A DNA stretch of 64,000 nt from Alphaproteobacteria bacterium (GCA_024743215.1 JANSWZ010000015.1:21806-85805), one strand, 5' to 3'; counted from the first letter of the stretch, positions 35,394 to 45,725 are shown. Numbers and translations are program-made. The notes: generated from the sequence alone by a model not told the origin.

Positions 35394-36562
35394 TGGAAAA
35401 AGCATCACAGATACCAGAGGAAACCGGCCCCGCGATCAGTCCACTGCGTCCCGGTGAGGATGCAAGCAAGATTGCTGTGTCGGGGCAATGGACGCTGATC
35501 CGGCAGAAGTTTCTTGCCAACAAGGTAGCGGTTTTTGCCGGGATCATCGTGATCCTGTTTTATCTCGTCGGGTTGTTCGCCGAGTTTCTGGCGCCCACAT
35601 CACCCACGCTGGCACAGCCGCGTTTCACCTATGCACCGCCCCAAAGCATTGACTTCTTTGTAACAGATGAAAGTGGTGAACGGCACTGGCAGCCACACGT
35701 CAAAGGCTACACCATGACGGTGAATCAGGAGTCTCTGCGTCGTTCATTTGTGATCGATGAAACGGCTGTGATCCCGATTGGATTCTTTGTTGAAGGGACG
35801 CCGTATCGGCTCTGGGGTTTGTTTGAGATGAATACCCATCTGATTGGGCCGCTGGACGCCAGTAAACCGATGAATCTGCTGGGCACCGATAGCCTTGGTC
35901 GGGATCTTATGAGCCGCCTCATCTATGGAACACGGGTCTCGATGTCGATTGGCCTGATCGGCGTCATCTCCAGCCTGTTCATTGGCGTCGTACTGGGAGC
36001 GCTTTCTGGTTATTATGGCGGCTGGACCGATATCGTCATCCAGCGTCTGATCGAAGTGACAAGCGCGATGCCGACGATCCCGCTTTGGCTGGGTCTTGCC
36101 GCTGCTGTGCCGATCACATGGTCTCCGCTGACCGTCTATTTCATGGTAACGCTGATCGTTTCGCTCCTGGCCTGGACGAGTCTTGCGCGTGAGGTGCGGG
36201 GCCGGTTTCTGGCACTGCGTGACGAGGATTTTGTAACGGCGGCCAGACTGGATGGATCCGGGCAGGCGCGGGTCATTTTCCGGCACATCCTGCCGTCGCT
36301 GACCTCGCATATTCTGGCCGTGGTGACGCTGGCGATCCCGACGATGATCGTTGCGGAAACGGCGTTGTCATTTCTTGGAATTGGGTTGAAATCACCGGTG
36401 GTCAGTTGGGGTGTGCTGCTTCAGGACGCGCAGAACATCCGCACGGTGGCAACAGCACCCTGGTTGCTGGTCTGGCCCGCAGGAGCGGTGGTTCTGACCG
36501 TTCTTTCATTCAATTTCCTGGGCGACGGGATGCGTGATGCCGCAGACCCTTACGCGACATGA
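35393..36562 (+). CDS. Dpp/Opp-type ABC permease 2 (DppC-like), long form
   Basis: A 389-residue membrane protein starting one base inside the previous stop. After a cytosolic N-terminus and first helix (residues 48-68, VAVFAGIIVILFYLVGLFAEF) a roughly 115-residue periplasmic insertion precedes the typical LGTDSLGRDLMSRLIYGTRVSMSIG block and the EAA loop (RLDGSGQARVIFRHILPS). The insertion makes it longer than the usual 300 residues; such forms pair with long family-5 binding proteins. Confidence 0.92.
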   Translation: MEKASQIPEETGPAISPLRPGEDASKIAVSGQWTLIRQKFLANKVAVFAGIIVILFYLVGLFAEFLAPTSPTLAQPRFTYAPPQSIDFFVTDESGERHWQPHVKGYTMTVNQESLRRSFVIDETAVIPIGFFVEGTPYRLWGLFEMNTHLIGPLDASKPMNLLGTDSLGRDLMSRLIYGTRVSMSIGLIGVISSLFIGVVLGALSGYYGGWTDIVIQRLIEVTSAMPTIPLWLGLAAAVPITWSPLTVYFMVTLIVSLLAWTSLAREVRGRFLALRDEDFVTAARLDGSGQARVIFRHILPSLTSHILAVVTLAIPTMIVAETALSFLGIGLKSPVVSWGVLLQDAQNIRTVATAPWLLVWPAGAVVLTVLSFNFLGDGMRDAADPYAT

Positions 36563-38298
36563 GCGCCCAGATGACCCAGCTTGAGATGGCCCAACCTGAG
36601 ATGACACAGCCAGATAGGGCGCAAGAGCCGGTTCTGACTGTGCGCAATCTCAGTCTGGATTTTCACCTGCGGACCCATATTCTGCATGCAGTGCGAGAGG
36701 TGAGCTTTGATCTCTATCCTGGCAAGACCCTGTGCCTTGTCGGTGAGAGCGGCTCTGGAAAATCGGTAACGGCGCGGGCGCTTTTACGATTGATTGATGC
36801 GCAGGCGAAGGTGTCGGGCGGTGAGATCACATTGCATGGACCAAAAGGGCCGTTACACCTTCACGCTCTGGCCTCCAACAGCCGTGAGATACGCGCAGTG
36901 CGCGGCGGGCGGATTGGCCTGATCTTTCAGGAACCGATGTCTTCGCTGTCGCCGGTGCGGACCATTGGTACGCAAATTGTCGAGGCGCTGCTTTTACACC
37001 GCAAGATGACCAAGGCAGAGGCCAAGGCCGAAACCGTCAATCTGCTGCGGCAGGTCGAGATTGCCCAGCCAGAACATATGGCGGACCGTTATACATTTGA
37101 ATTTTCGGGGGGTATGCGGCAACGCGCCATGATCGCCATGGCGCTGGCCTGTGATCCCGACATCCTGATTGCAGATGAGCCAACCACCGCACTTGATGTC
37201 ACCACGCAGGCCGAGATCATGGACCTGATTGCGCGCCTTCAGGCCGAGCGCGGCATGGCCATGCTGATGATCACTCACGACCTTGGCCTTGTCGCCGAGG
37301 TCGCCGATCATGTCGCCGTGATGCGCTGGGGAAAGATCGTCGAACAAGGGCCGGTGGATGACATTTTTCACAGTGCTCAGCACCCTTACACCAAGGCGCT
37401 GCTGGCTGCGACCGTGCGCCTTGATACAGCGGTAAAGCGCATTGCGCCGAATAGGGCGGGGCAGCCACTGTTGCAGGCGCGGGGGTTGACCAAGGGGTTT
37501 GGCGCCACAAATTGGCGCGGCAAAAAAACCTATGAAATCAAAGCTGTGGATGATGTCAGTCTTGATCTCTGGCCGGGTGAAAATCTGGGAATCGTGGGTG
37601 AGAGCGGTTCGGGAAAAACGACGCTTGGGCGGATGCTGTTACGGATTGTAGAACCGTCCGAGGGCAGTATTTTATGGCATGGCGATGAGGGCGCAGAGGA
37701 AGTCACGCAGATGCAGCGCCCCGATCTGGCGCGCTATCGCTCGGCTGTGCGGCTGGTTTTTCAGGACCCCTTCGCGTCGCTCAATCCGCGGATGACGGTC
37801 AAGCAGGTGATTGCCGATCCGCTTGTTGTGGCCGGAGGTATGAGCGATGCTGCACTCGATACGCGTGTCGCGGAATTGCTGGAATTGGTTGGTCTGGAAC
37901 AATCCGCAATGGAACGCTATCCGCACGCTTTTTCCGGTGGTCAGCGCCAGCGGATCAGCATTGCCCGCGCGCTTGCTTTGAACCCCCGTGTGATCATTGC
38001 TGATGAGGCAACATCGGCGCTGGATGTGTCGATTCGGGCGCAGGTGCTGGACCTGCTCCTTGACCTGCAAAAGCGGCTCGACCTCAGCTTTATCTTTATC
38101 GCGCATGACATTTCGGTGGTGCGGTATTTCTGCGATCGGGTGGCCGTAATGCATCAGGGTCGGATCGTCGAAACGGGACCCGCCGAGCAAGTCTGCACCG
38201 CCCCTGCTGAACCTTATACCCAAAGCCTGATTTCCGCCGTGCCAAACCCTGATCCGCGCGATCGACGGATGCTGCACCGTACGCGGTTCAATGCCTGA
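36559..38298 (+). CDS. Fused double ATPase of a Dpp/Opp-type importer
   Basis: A 579-residue protein in which the two ATP-binding subunits (DppD- and DppF-like) are joined. The first domain (about 22-275) has GESGSGKS, a [15 protein letters not shown] signature and [14 protein letters not shown]; the second (about 300-560) has [24 protein letters not shown] and [14 protein letters not shown]. Both sites look complete. A repetitive acidic/Met/Gln stretch occupies the first 20 residues. Starts as ATGA overlap with the permease gene. Confidence 0.93.
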   Translation: MSAQMTQLEMAQPEMTQPDRAQEPVLTVRNLSLDFHLRTHILHAVREVSFDLYPGKTLCLVGESGSGKSVTARALLRLIDAQAKVSGGEITLHGPKGPLHLHALASNSREIRAVRGGRIGLIFQEPMSSLSPVRTIGTQIVEALLLHRKMTKAEAKAETVNLLRQVEIAQPEHMADRYTFEFSGGMRQRAMIAMALACDPDILIADEPTTALDVTTQAEIMDLIARLQAERGMAMLMITHDLGLVAEVADHVAVMRWGKIVEQGPVDDIFHSAQHPYTKALLAATVRLDTAVKRIAPNRAGQPLLQARGLTKGFGATNWRGKKTYEIKAVDDVSLDLWPGENLGIVGESGSGKTTLGRMLLRIVEPSEGSILWHGDEGAEEVTQMQRPDLARYRSAVRLVFQDPFASLNPRMTVKQVIADPLVVAGGMSDAALDTRVAELLELVGLEQSAMERYPHAFSGGQRQRISIARALALNPRVIIADEATSALDVSIRAQVLDLLLDLQKRLDLSFIFIAHDISVVRYFCDRVAVMHQGRIVETGPAEQVCTAPAEPYTQSLISAVPNPDPRDRRMLHRTRFNA

Positions 38299-38335
38299 AC
38301 TGACCCCTTTAGCACAGAAGAATACAGAGGATATA

Positions 38336-40450
38336 ATGGCTGATTTTCGCGCCAAACTGCCACAGGTGCCCTACGGGGCTGTTTACTTTCGCAAATCCAA
38401 TCCTCCGCGAGAGGACTGGACCCGTGATTACGGCATTGCGTCAAGTGATGGCCTGAATACGTTTCGCCACTGGTTCATGTGGTCGGCGATTGAGCGCGCT
38501 CCGGGCAAATACGACTGGGATGATTGCGACCGGCAACTGGATCTGGCGGCCGAAAATGGCATGGCGACGGTGATTGCTGAATTCACCATGGCCTCGCCCG
38601 ACTGGCTGCAACGCAAACTGGATTTTGCACGTATGTGCAAGGCGGATGGCACGCTGATGGCGTCGCAGCACAGCCCCTCGGTTGCGGTTGGCGGTTTCGG
38701 GGATGGCCTGGGCGGCGCAGGGCCGCTGACGCTGAATGCGCCTGAAGTGCATGAAGCGGTGATGGGGTTTCTGACCGAATTGGCCGGTCGTTATCGCGGA
38801 CATCCGGGCCTGTTGGGTTACGATGTGAACAACGAGGTGAACTACAGCCCTGATTATGATTTCTCAAAGCCGACTGCGGCCGCGTTTCGCGTCTGGCTGC
38901 GTGAAAAATACGGCACGCTCGATGCGTTGGCAAAGGTCTGGCATCGCTATTCCTACGCCGAGTGGGACGACATCATGCCGCCCCGGCAAATTCAGCCCTA
39001 TTCCGAATGTCTGGACTGGCTGAGATTCCGTGAGGATAATTTCTACGGACATGTACAGGATAAAATTAACACGATCCGCGCCGTGGATCCCGATGCCAAG
39101 ATCATTTCGCATGGTATTGCGGGCGCCGTTACGGCACTGGCCGGGCATGGCTGTAATGATTGGCGCGCGGCCGAACAGGTCGAGATTTATGGTTACACCT
39201 GGATCGGCGCGCGCAAGGGCAATCAGCCGTGGCGCAACTTTTTTGCCGGTGATCTGATCCGGGGCGCGGCGCGAGGCAAACCGTTTTGGCACGCCGAACG
39301 GCAAGGTGGCCCGCTTTGGATGCAGCCACAGGTTCTGGGCCGTGACAAGGATGATGCACGCGTTGCCACGCCTGAAGATATCCGGCTGTGGTCGCTGGCC
39401 TCCTTTGCTGCGGGCGCGCGTGGCATGATGAATTTGCGGTATCGTCCGCTGCTGAACGGGCCGCTCTTTGGGGCTTTTGGTGCCTATGGTATGGACGGAA
39501 GCCGCACACCCCGCTCTGAAATGCAGGCCAAAATTGGCCGCTGGGTCAATGCGCCTGAACAGACCGCCTGCATGGCCGCCAAGCCGGTGCGCGGCGATAT
39601 TGGCCTGTTGATGATCCCCGAGGCGCAGCGGTTTGACCTGTTATTGTCCAGCCAAGGTGAGTTCAAGACCTATCAGGAGGCCATGTGGGGCGCCTATCGC
39701 GCATTCTTTGACATGGGTGTGCAGGCCGATTGGGTTCATGACCAGGATATTGAAAAATACGATGTGATCTATGCGCCTTACCCGATCATGATGCCTGCCG
39801 AGTTGGCTGGTCGACTGGCCAAATGGGTTGCGGATGGCGGGCGGCTGATCTCGGAAGCCTGTCCGGGATATTTTGGCGATGATGGCCGCGTTGGCGTGCA
39901 GCAACCGAACAACGGACTGGATGCGGTGTTCGGCGTGGTTGAGGACGAAGTGGAATTCATGCCCGACATTGGCGACCGGATCCGTCTTTCACTGGATTCC
40001 GACGCCGATGCGGCGTTGCGCGGTGCGGGGTTCCTGCAATCCTATTCTCCCAAGGGTGCCGAAATTCTGGGGCATTTCGAGGGAGGGCGTGTGGCAATCA
40101 CCAGCTCAACCCACGGCAAAGGGCGCACGCTTCTGGTCGGCACGCACATGTCCGCTGGGCATTTCCGAGACCTTGATGCCGATGGCGCGGGCGCTGGGGC
40201 CTGGTTCCAGACCTGTGTGGACTGGGCCGGGATCACCCCAAAGGTTCACACTGGAAACAAGGCCGTGCAAGGACGTGTGCATCAAAATGGGGATCAGCTT
40301 TATCTATGGCTCATCAACCCGACCCCAGAGGCGCAGCCAATCGCAGTGACGATCGACGGTGCGCCGCTTGCCGTCAAGGATGCCCTTTGGGGCGATGCGA
40401 GAGCGACGCATATTCCAGGTCGTGACGCGGTGATTGTCGCGCTGAAATGA
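38336..40450 (+). CDS. GH42-family beta-galactosidase-like enzyme
   Basis: A 704-residue cytosolic enzyme. The start at 38,336 follows an AGAGG site; an ATG at 38,291 inside the ATPase end is less likely. The TIM barrel (about 10-390) begins PYGAVYFRKSNPPREDW and carries the acid/base Glu167 in YDVNNEVNY and the likely nucleophile Glu321 in FWHAERQGG. The GH42M trimerisation domain (about 410-600) and a small beta C-terminal domain follow. GH42 enzymes hydrolyse beta-galactosides or alpha-L-arabinopyranosides. Last gene of the operon; with the GHL6-like gene it would process the imported glycoside. Confidence 0.9.
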   Translation: MADFRAKLPQVPYGAVYFRKSNPPREDWTRDYGIASSDGLNTFRHWFMWSAIERAPGKYDWDDCDRQLDLAAENGMATVIAEFTMASPDWLQRKLDFARMCKADGTLMASQHSPSVAVGGFGDGLGGAGPLTLNAPEVHEAVMGFLTELAGRYRGHPGLLGYDVNNEVNYSPDYDFSKPTAAAFRVWLREKYGTLDALAKVWHRYSYAEWDDIMPPRQIQPYSECLDWLRFREDNFYGHVQDKINTIRAVDPDAKIISHGIAGAVTALAGHGCNDWRAAEQVEIYGYTWIGARKGNQPWRNFFAGDLIRGAARGKPFWHAERQGGPLWMQPQVLGRDKDDARVATPEDIRLWSLASFAAGARGMMNLRYRPLLNGPLFGAFGAYGMDGSRTPRSEMQAKIGRWVNAPEQTACMAAKPVRGDIGLLMIPEAQRFDLLLSSQGEFKTYQEAMWGAYRAFFDMGVQADWVHDQDIEKYDVIYAPYPIMMPAELAGRLAKWVADGGRLISEACPGYFGDDGRVGVQQPNNGLDAVFGVVEDEVEFMPDIGDRIRLSLDSDADAALRGAGFLQSYSPKGAEILGHFEGGRVAITSSTHGKGRTLLVGTHMSAGHFRDLDADGAGAGAWFQTCVDWAGITPKVHTGNKAVQGRVHQNGDQLYLWLINPTPEAQPIAVTIDGAPLAVKDALWGDARATHIPGRDAVIVALK

Positions 40451-40531
40451 AGGTTTCACCACTATCGTGCATGTGCAGCATCGGTCAACAATGACACTTG
40501 CCACTCATTCGCCCAAATGCAAGTGCGCCGT

Positions 40532-41662
40532 TCAAGAACCCTGTTTCAATGCACGGTTAAAGGCCGCCGTAATCATGTCGATCAACTGCGCGTGGATCGT
40601 GTGCCGCGAAGACCCGTTCCCATCTGTACAGATGGGCTCTTCGATCCCTTCCTGCACGGCGATTTCCGCTGCACCCGGCTTACATTCTGCAAACATGGAA
40701 AAGTGGCTGGCTTCTTCGATCACCTCGTAACTGGCATCGGGAATAGCATTCGCGGTGTCCGCCGCCTGCGCGGTCGAAGGAATTTCGCCATCTTTGCCGA
40801 GATTTATCAGTGCGACCGGGATCGAAATTCCGGAAAAAGTTTCGACTGCAAAAACATCGACGGGAACCGGATCGATCGCCATGACAAACCTGATACGCTC
40901 GTCTCGGTTGTCTCGACTGGCGACCTGCTTGTTCATCGCGTGCAGATCGACGCCACTCAGGCGCACCCAATCACATAGAGACGCATTGAGCTCATTCGTG
41001 TCGCAGTAGTTTGCCAGAAGCTCAGGGTCGAGCCGCCCGCCCGCGATAGACAGGGCGGTGCTGCCACCCATGGACAGCCCCAAAGCGCCGATTCGATCGG
41101 CGTTGACATGGGGCTGGAAAGCCTCACTTTTTGCGATGGCATCAAGCGTTTCCGATAGGTCAGGCGGTCTCAGCCAAAGTTTCATTGTCTCTGCCGCTGA
41201 ACGGTCAGGACCGGTATTGCCGGGATGCGTGGGAGCAGCCACGATGAAACCCTCTTTGGCCAGCGCTGTTGCAATCCAACTCAAAGCCTCTGCGCGTCCC
41301 GCCAGACCCGCACCATGCGACAGGAGGATGAGTGGGAACCGCCCAGTCGAAATCGGCGCATTTCGCAGCGCTTCCGTTCCCTCAAAGAAAACACTTTCAC
41401 CAAGCAGGACAGCCTCGCCGCCCGGCGATGCCGGATACCACACGATCACATCAAGATCGGTCCCGCGCTCTTGCGAGCGAACCACGATCTGCTGCACGCC
41501 CGCATCAAGCTCAACGGCGGTCGCCTGAGAGGAACTGTCAACCGAAGTGGTGCCGGGGCGCTCGGCTTGATTATCAAAACGCTCGAACCCGGCATTGGGT
41601 TCGGCCATTACGGAACAGGCCATGGCAAGATAGAGGACTATTGTCAGAAGCGTAGGTTTCAT
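40532..41662 (-). CDS. Exported alpha/beta hydrolase (PAF-acetylhydrolase/dienelactone-hydrolase-like)
   Basis: A 376-residue protein; the start at 41,662 has GGAGATC upstream and a clear signal peptide (cleavage after VMA, residue 20), while the longer frame reads into the divergent gene. The oxyanion segment LSHGAGL is at 115-121, the nucleophile Ser197 is in GLSMGGS, and a late EEASHF provides the catalytic His. Predicted periplasmic esterase or lipase of unknown substrate. Divergent from a membrane-anchored AraC regulator, 120 bases apart. Confidence 0.82.
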   Translation of the reverse strand: MKPTLLTIVLYLAMACSVMAEPNAGFERFDNQAERPGTTSVDSSSQATAVELDAGVQQIVVRSQERGTDLDVIVWYPASPGGEAVLLGESVFFEGTEALRNAPISTGRFPLILLSHGAGLAGRAEALSWIATALAKEGFIVAAPTHPGNTGPDRSAAETMKLWLRPPDLSETLDAIAKSEAFQPHVNADRIGALGLSMGGSTALSIAGGRLDPELLANYCDTNELNASLCDWVRLSGVDLHAMNKQVASRDNRDERIRFVMAIDPVPVDVFAVETFSGISIPVALINLGKDGEIPSTAQAADTANAIPDASYEVIEEASHFSMFAECKPGAAEIAVQEGIEEPICTDGNGSSRHTIHAQLIDMITAAFNRALKQGS

Positions 41663-41782
41663 CGCGGATCTCCATTGGGTGAGTGCAGAAGGACGATCCC
41701 ATTTGCTGCCGCTTGGTCTTGTCATGCGACCTCGAACCGGTTTGAGGTCGCGCAGAATCAGATTTAGGTCTAATCGATCTAT

Positions 41783-42784
41783 ATGTTGACGCTTCCAATC
41801 ACTCTCGCTGTTGCTCTGATTCTGGGCTTTTTGGCGCTGCGCCATGCGGTGTTGCAGGATCGGTCGGTTCTGTTCCTGGCCCTGCTCGCCGCCTGCGCGG
41901 TCCAGGCGCTGTTGATCTCTCTAACGCAGCACTATGGGCTGTCGCAGCTAAGTGTGATTCAACCGATCACCGCCGTAGCGGCCCCACCGCTGGCCTGGCT
42001 CACATTTCAATCCGCCGCGCTGCGCCCGCTCGATCCGAAGCGCGATGTTCTCCATACGCTCGGTCCTGCATTTACGGCCTTCTGCACGGTATTTGCTCCT
42101 GTTGCCCTCGATATGGTATTGCCCGCATTGTTTGCCGGCTACGGGTTGGCCATCCTGATCCGATTGCGGCGCGATAACACACTGCCATTGGCTCGGCTCG
42201 AGGCAGGCCCACTACCTGCGCGTATCTGGAAAACGGTGGGCATGCTGCTGATCCTGTCAGCCCTTTCCGACATCTTGATCGCCGTTGCTGTTGGTCTGGG
42301 CCACGTTGGCATGCGCCCGTTGATCATCAGCATCTTCACCTCGTTCACGCTCCTCGGCATCGGCCTTCTCAGCTTGTCACGCGACGCTGAAGGCACTTTG
42401 GAAGTTGCGCCTAAGCAAACCGAGCCCCAACCGGACCCTGCGGTGAACGACGCAGCGCTCATCGCGCGCCTTGATGCGCTAATGCAAATGGATCGTCCTT
42501 ACCTTGATGCAGACCTGACGCTCACTCGGCTCGCACGCCGTCTGCATGTGCCGATCAAGCAACTCTCGGCGGCGATCAATCGGGCAAAGGGTGAAAATAT
42601 ATCGCGCTATGTCAACGGGTTCCGCATTCGCCATGCCTGCCAACGACTGGACGACGGTGACAACGTGACCGAAGCAATGTTGAGTAGCGGGTTCAACACC
42701 AAATCAAACTTCAATCGCGAGTTTGCCCGCGTGACAGGACAATCGCCATCCGCTCATGTGAACGCCAAGTCGGCTGGCAGTTAA
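41783..42784 (+). CDS. Membrane-embedded AraC-family regulator
   Basis: A 333-residue protein with about six or seven N-terminal hydrophobic helices (residues 1-205) and a C-terminal AraC DNA-binding domain (about 230-330) whose second HTH reads NVTEAMLSSGFNTKSNFNREFARVTGQSPSAH. This architecture suggests signal sensing in the membrane with direct DNA binding. It is divergent from the exported hydrolase gene and may regulate it. Confidence 0.85.
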   Translation: MLTLPITLAVALILGFLALRHAVLQDRSVLFLALLAACAVQALLISLTQHYGLSQLSVIQPITAVAAPPLAWLTFQSAALRPLDPKRDVLHTLGPAFTAFCTVFAPVALDMVLPALFAGYGLAILIRLRRDNTLPLARLEAGPLPARIWKTVGMLLILSALSDILIAVAVGLGHVGMRPLIISIFTSFTLLGIGLLSLSRDAEGTLEVAPKQTEPQPDPAVNDAALIARLDALMQMDRPYLDADLTLTRLARRLHVPIKQLSAAINRAKGENISRYVNGFRIRHACQRLDDGDNVTEAMLSSGFNTKSNFNREFARVTGQSPSAHVNAKSAGS

Positions 42785-42912
42785 TTCATGTGGAAAACTG
42801 AGTTCGCGGCCAACCGCGCTTGCGGCGTTCGTGAGTTTTCGCGTGGTCCGCGTTTTGATGCCGAATGCCGTCTTACCCGGATTTCAGATGAACATCAGCA
42901 TGCCATTTAACA

Positions 42913-43461
42913 TCATTGTTGGATAAAGCTAATTTCCGATCCAGTGATTTTACTGATCATTTCTCCAGTATTTACGGCACTATAGATTGATCTTGGCGGC
43001 CGAGCTGTTTCGTCAACGGTGCGATGCACCCAATCTCTAATTTCCATAGATTTCAATGACTGTGACAATGCGCGATCAGTGATCGTTTGTAAGTTTCGCT
43101 TGATATCATTGAAGTGGCTCGATGTTTGAAGTGAGGCCAACACCGGCAAAGTCCATGATTTACGAAGCAAGCCCTGATCATCCTCAGAAGATACTCGTTG
43201 AACTTTATCCGCGATGGCAGCCGCTTCCTTTCCAAGCTCAGTGAGACGAAACTCGGGTCGCAGCGGGTGGCCGTAACCGGGATTTCTCTCCAACAATCCA
43301 TTCTTGATAAGATGGTCCATGCTTTGAGCGAATGCAGTCCTGCTCGCGCCGGTAGCTGCCAGCAATGTCGCCTGTCGCCCAGCAACGCCCACATGCAGGC
43401 TCGATAATATGGGCAAAGCCCAAGCCTTTGATGTGATGTTGACAAATGAATTAATGTACAT
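42913..43461 (-). CDS. Regulator with two HxlR-like winged-helix domains
   Basis: A 182-residue protein in two similar halves. Residues 1-85 (ITSKAWALPILSSL...LLERNPGYGHPLRPEFRLTELGKEA) and 90-182 (LLRKSWTLPVLASLQTS...ITDRALSQSLKSME) each follow the HxlR/MarR winged-helix plan. HxlR proteins are normally single-domain dimers, so this looks like an internal duplication acting as a pseudo-dimer. It is divergent from a VOC gene with only 39 bases between starts, indicating a shared regulatory region. Confidence 0.75.
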   Translation of the reverse strand: MYINSFVNITSKAWALPILSSLHVGVAGRQATLLAATGASRTAFAQSMDHLIKNGLLERNPGYGHPLRPEFRLTELGKEAAAIADKVQRVSSEDDQGLLRKSWTLPVLASLQTSSHFNDIKRNLQTITDRALSQSLKSMEIRDWVHRTVDETARPPRSIYSAVNTGEMISKITGSEISFIQQ

Positions 43462-43500
43462 AAAGTATAGTTAGTATATTTTAGATCAAAAGGAAAGCCC

Positions 43501-43878
43501 ATGGCACTCATTGCGTTGGATGAAACAATCAATATCTCGATGTCGGTCACAGATCGCCACGCAAGCGCCAAGTGGTATGAACGTATGTTGGGGTTTGAAA
43601 CGATCTATCATGCAGACGAAGCAGGCTGGTCGGAAATTCAAACGAACACGGTTGGCGTAACAATTGGCCTGGGCGAACATACCAGGCCTGCACCTGGAAA
43701 CTGTGTTCCTGTTTTTGGGATCGCTGATCTGGATACTGCTCGGCAGAAGTTAGAGCAGGCCAAGGTTAGGTTTGACGGTGAGACAGACGTGGTGGAAGGC
43801 ATGGTCAAAACGGCAACTTTCTACGATCCTGACGGCAACGCTCTCATGCTCGCCGAAGATTTAACGGGCGTATCGTGA
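43501..43878 (+). CDS. VOC-superfamily (glyoxalase/dioxygenase-like) protein
   Basis: A 125-residue protein with the paired beta-alpha-beta-beta-beta modules of the VOC fold: ISMSVTDRHASAKWYERMLGFE at the N-terminus and TATFYDPDGNALMLAED at the end. Metal ligands cannot be assigned securely. Function open (glyoxalase, resistance protein or dioxygenase). Its start is 39 bases from the divergent HxlR-like regulator, which probably controls it. Confidence 0.85.
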   Translation: MALIALDETINISMSVTDRHASAKWYERMLGFETIYHADEAGWSEIQTNTVGVTIGLGEHTRPAPGNCVPVFGIADLDTARQKLEQAKVRFDGETDVVEGMVKTATFYDPDGNALMLAEDLTGVS

Positions 43879-43904
43879 TAATGCGTATCGTTTGAAGTAC
43901 ATCG

Positions 43905-44120
43905 GTGGCCATTCTTGCCATGAAAGGTTCTGCCCCAGCGGAACCATCCCAAGAAGTAACCGTCGGTTTCCCAGTGGCTTCATTTGTCGAAACGGAAGCA
44001 GGGTATCTCAGTCTGTTAGGCTCAGGTGTTGAAGTACTAAGACCTTTCGCCGGTGTCGTGGCATTCAAAATAGCGCCCGGCGTTTGGCTGCAAATCTTCC
44101 GGTGGTCAACACTTTGTTGA
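43905..44120 (+). pseudogene. Short frame resembling a VOC-type C-terminal half
   Basis: A 71-codon frame from GTG with EVTVGFPVASFVETEAGYLSLLGSGVEV and VAFKIAPGVWLQIF in separate segments, resembling the last beta-alpha-beta unit of a VOC protein. There is no N-terminal module. It may be a decayed tandem copy of the preceding gene or a small real protein; weakly supported. Confidence 0.3.
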
Positions 44121-44177
44121 GGGAGGTTCGCCTCTTATGCTGTAAACACGTGTTTTGGGGCTTTTGAGATTGTGAGC

Positions 44178-45725
44178 ATGGACGTCTTCTTCTTCTCTGA
44201 ATTTGTTCTCGACCGGCGGACCCGGCAGTTGCGACGCGGCTCTCACGTTCTGCCCATCGGGGCGCGTGCGTTCGATGTACTTGAGGTCCTGATCTCCCAC
44301 AGCGACCGAATTGTAAGCCGGGAAGAGGTCATTGACACCGTTTGGTCCGGCATGGTGGTGGGCGACAATAACCTGAACGTACAGGTCGCTAAGCTGCGAA
44401 AACTCCTTGGGCCAGAGGCCATCGTTACTGTGCCTAGACGTGGACTTCGTTTTGCACTTGAACTCGTTTCGGACACGCAGCGGCTGGCTCTGCCCGACCG
44501 CCCCTCCGTGGTGGTTTTACCATTCTCAAATCTCGGTGGCGACTCGGAATTGGCTTGGCTGGCCGATGGTTTCGTCGAGGACATCACAACTGAACTGTCC
44601 CGGTTTAAAGATCTTTTCGTCGTAGCCCGGAACTCGGCTTTCGTGTTTCGGGATATGCCCCGCGATCTACGCGGCATCGCGCGGGATCTCGGAGTGCGCT
44701 ATGCGGTCGAAGGCAGCGTGCGCGCGACGTCCAATCGGGTACGAGTGACGACCCAGCTGATCGATGCGAGCAGCGGTGGGCATGTCTGGGCGGAAAACTT
44801 CGACCGTACTATCGATGCGCATTTTGAGACCCTGGCCGCCGTTTCGCACGCCATCGTTTCATGCCTGTCTCCGCAGATCGAGCGCGCAGAAGCGAACCGT
44901 ATACGCATCTCGACACCAGACGATCTGACCGCCCATGGCTTGGCGCAGCAAGCCTGGACGACGATTTCTTCGGAAGAGATGAGCTATGAAAGCGGGCCGC
45001 GAGATCAGGCCGCGGCGCTTGCACAACAAGCCATATCCCGTGATCCGCGATCGAGCCTTGCATATCGCACACTGGCGTGGGTTGCGTGGTGGACAATTTA
45101 TCATGGCACGACCGAGTCTATCCCAGCAGTGCTAGCAGAGGGCATCGACGCGGCAACCCGCGCTATCGCCATCGATCCGACGGACCACCACGCGAGAAGG
45201 CTACGCGCGCAACTGCATTTCATGAAAGAAGATGCCGCAACGGGCCTGACCGAACTGCGCCACGCCCACGACTTGAACCCGAACTGTGCGTTGACGCTAT
45301 GCTGGCTGGGATTCTACGAAGCGGTCAACGGTGACGTCGCCAAAGGGGTGCCTTTGGCCGAAGCTGGCTTGCGACGCAGCCCGCGCGATCCGGCGCGGGG
45401 GTCCATGCTCTGTGGCTTGGGGTTTGCGCAGTTTGCAGCGGGCAATTATGACGACGCAGTCACGGCCGCCGAAGCGGCGCTGGCCGAGTCCGCAAATAGT
45501 GCCACACCCCTTATCCTGGGAACCATCTCCCATGTTGGTGCGGGCCGGATCGACAGTGCAGCGGAGCTTTTCCAACAAGTCGCGCTAAATGCCCCTAAGC
45601 TTGCAGAAGCACGTCTGGCGGGTCGTTGGCTAAGCTCCAACCCGGACTACCTGAAGCGTGCACACACCTTTTTCCGGGTCGCAGCAGGACAGCTTTCTTC
45701 CAAAGATGCGGATGCCCTGCGCTGA
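44178..45725 (+). CDS. CadC/OmpR-type winged-helix regulator with TPR domain
   Basis: A 515-residue protein. Residues 1-95 are an OmpR/CadC-type winged helix (LPIGARAFDVLEVLISHSDRIVSREEV, VQVAKLRKLLG, VPRRGLRF). Residues about 108-230 match the TolB-like region common to this class (VVVLPFSNLGGDSELAWLADGFVEDITTEL, GVRYAVEGSVR). TPR-like helices fill 250-500. There is no transmembrane helix, unlike CadC, so it is cytosolic. GTG at 44,172 is an alternative start. Targets unknown; the two small genes downstream are candidates. Confidence 0.85.
   Translation: MDVFFFSEFVLDRRTRQLRRGSHVLPIGARAFDVLEVLISHSDRIVSREEVIDTVWSGMVVGDNNLNVQVAKLRKLLGPEAIVTVPRRGLRFALELVSDTQRLALPDRPSVVVLPFSNLGGDSELAWLADGFVEDITTELSRFKDLFVVARNSAFVFRDMPRDLRGIARDLGVRYAVEGSVRATSNRVRVTTQLIDASSGGHVWAENFDRTIDAHFETLAAVSHAIVSCLSPQIERAEANRIRISTPDDLTAHGLAQQAWTTISSEEMSYESGPRDQAAALAQQAISRDPRSSLAYRTLAWVAWWTIYHGTTESIPAVLAEGIDAATRAIAIDPTDHHARRLRAQLHFMKEDAATGLTELRHAHDLNPNCALTLCWLGFYEAVNGDVAKGVPLAEAGLRRSPRDPARGSMLCGLGFAQFAAGNYDDAVTAAEAALAESANSATPLILGTISHVGAGRIDSAAELFQQVALNAPKLAEARLAGRWLSSNPDYLKRAHTFFRVAAGQLSSKDADALR

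Noticed and set aside
43905..44120. Confident second VOC gene
   Set aside because: Only half a VOC module is recognisable, so it is listed as a low-confidence remnant.
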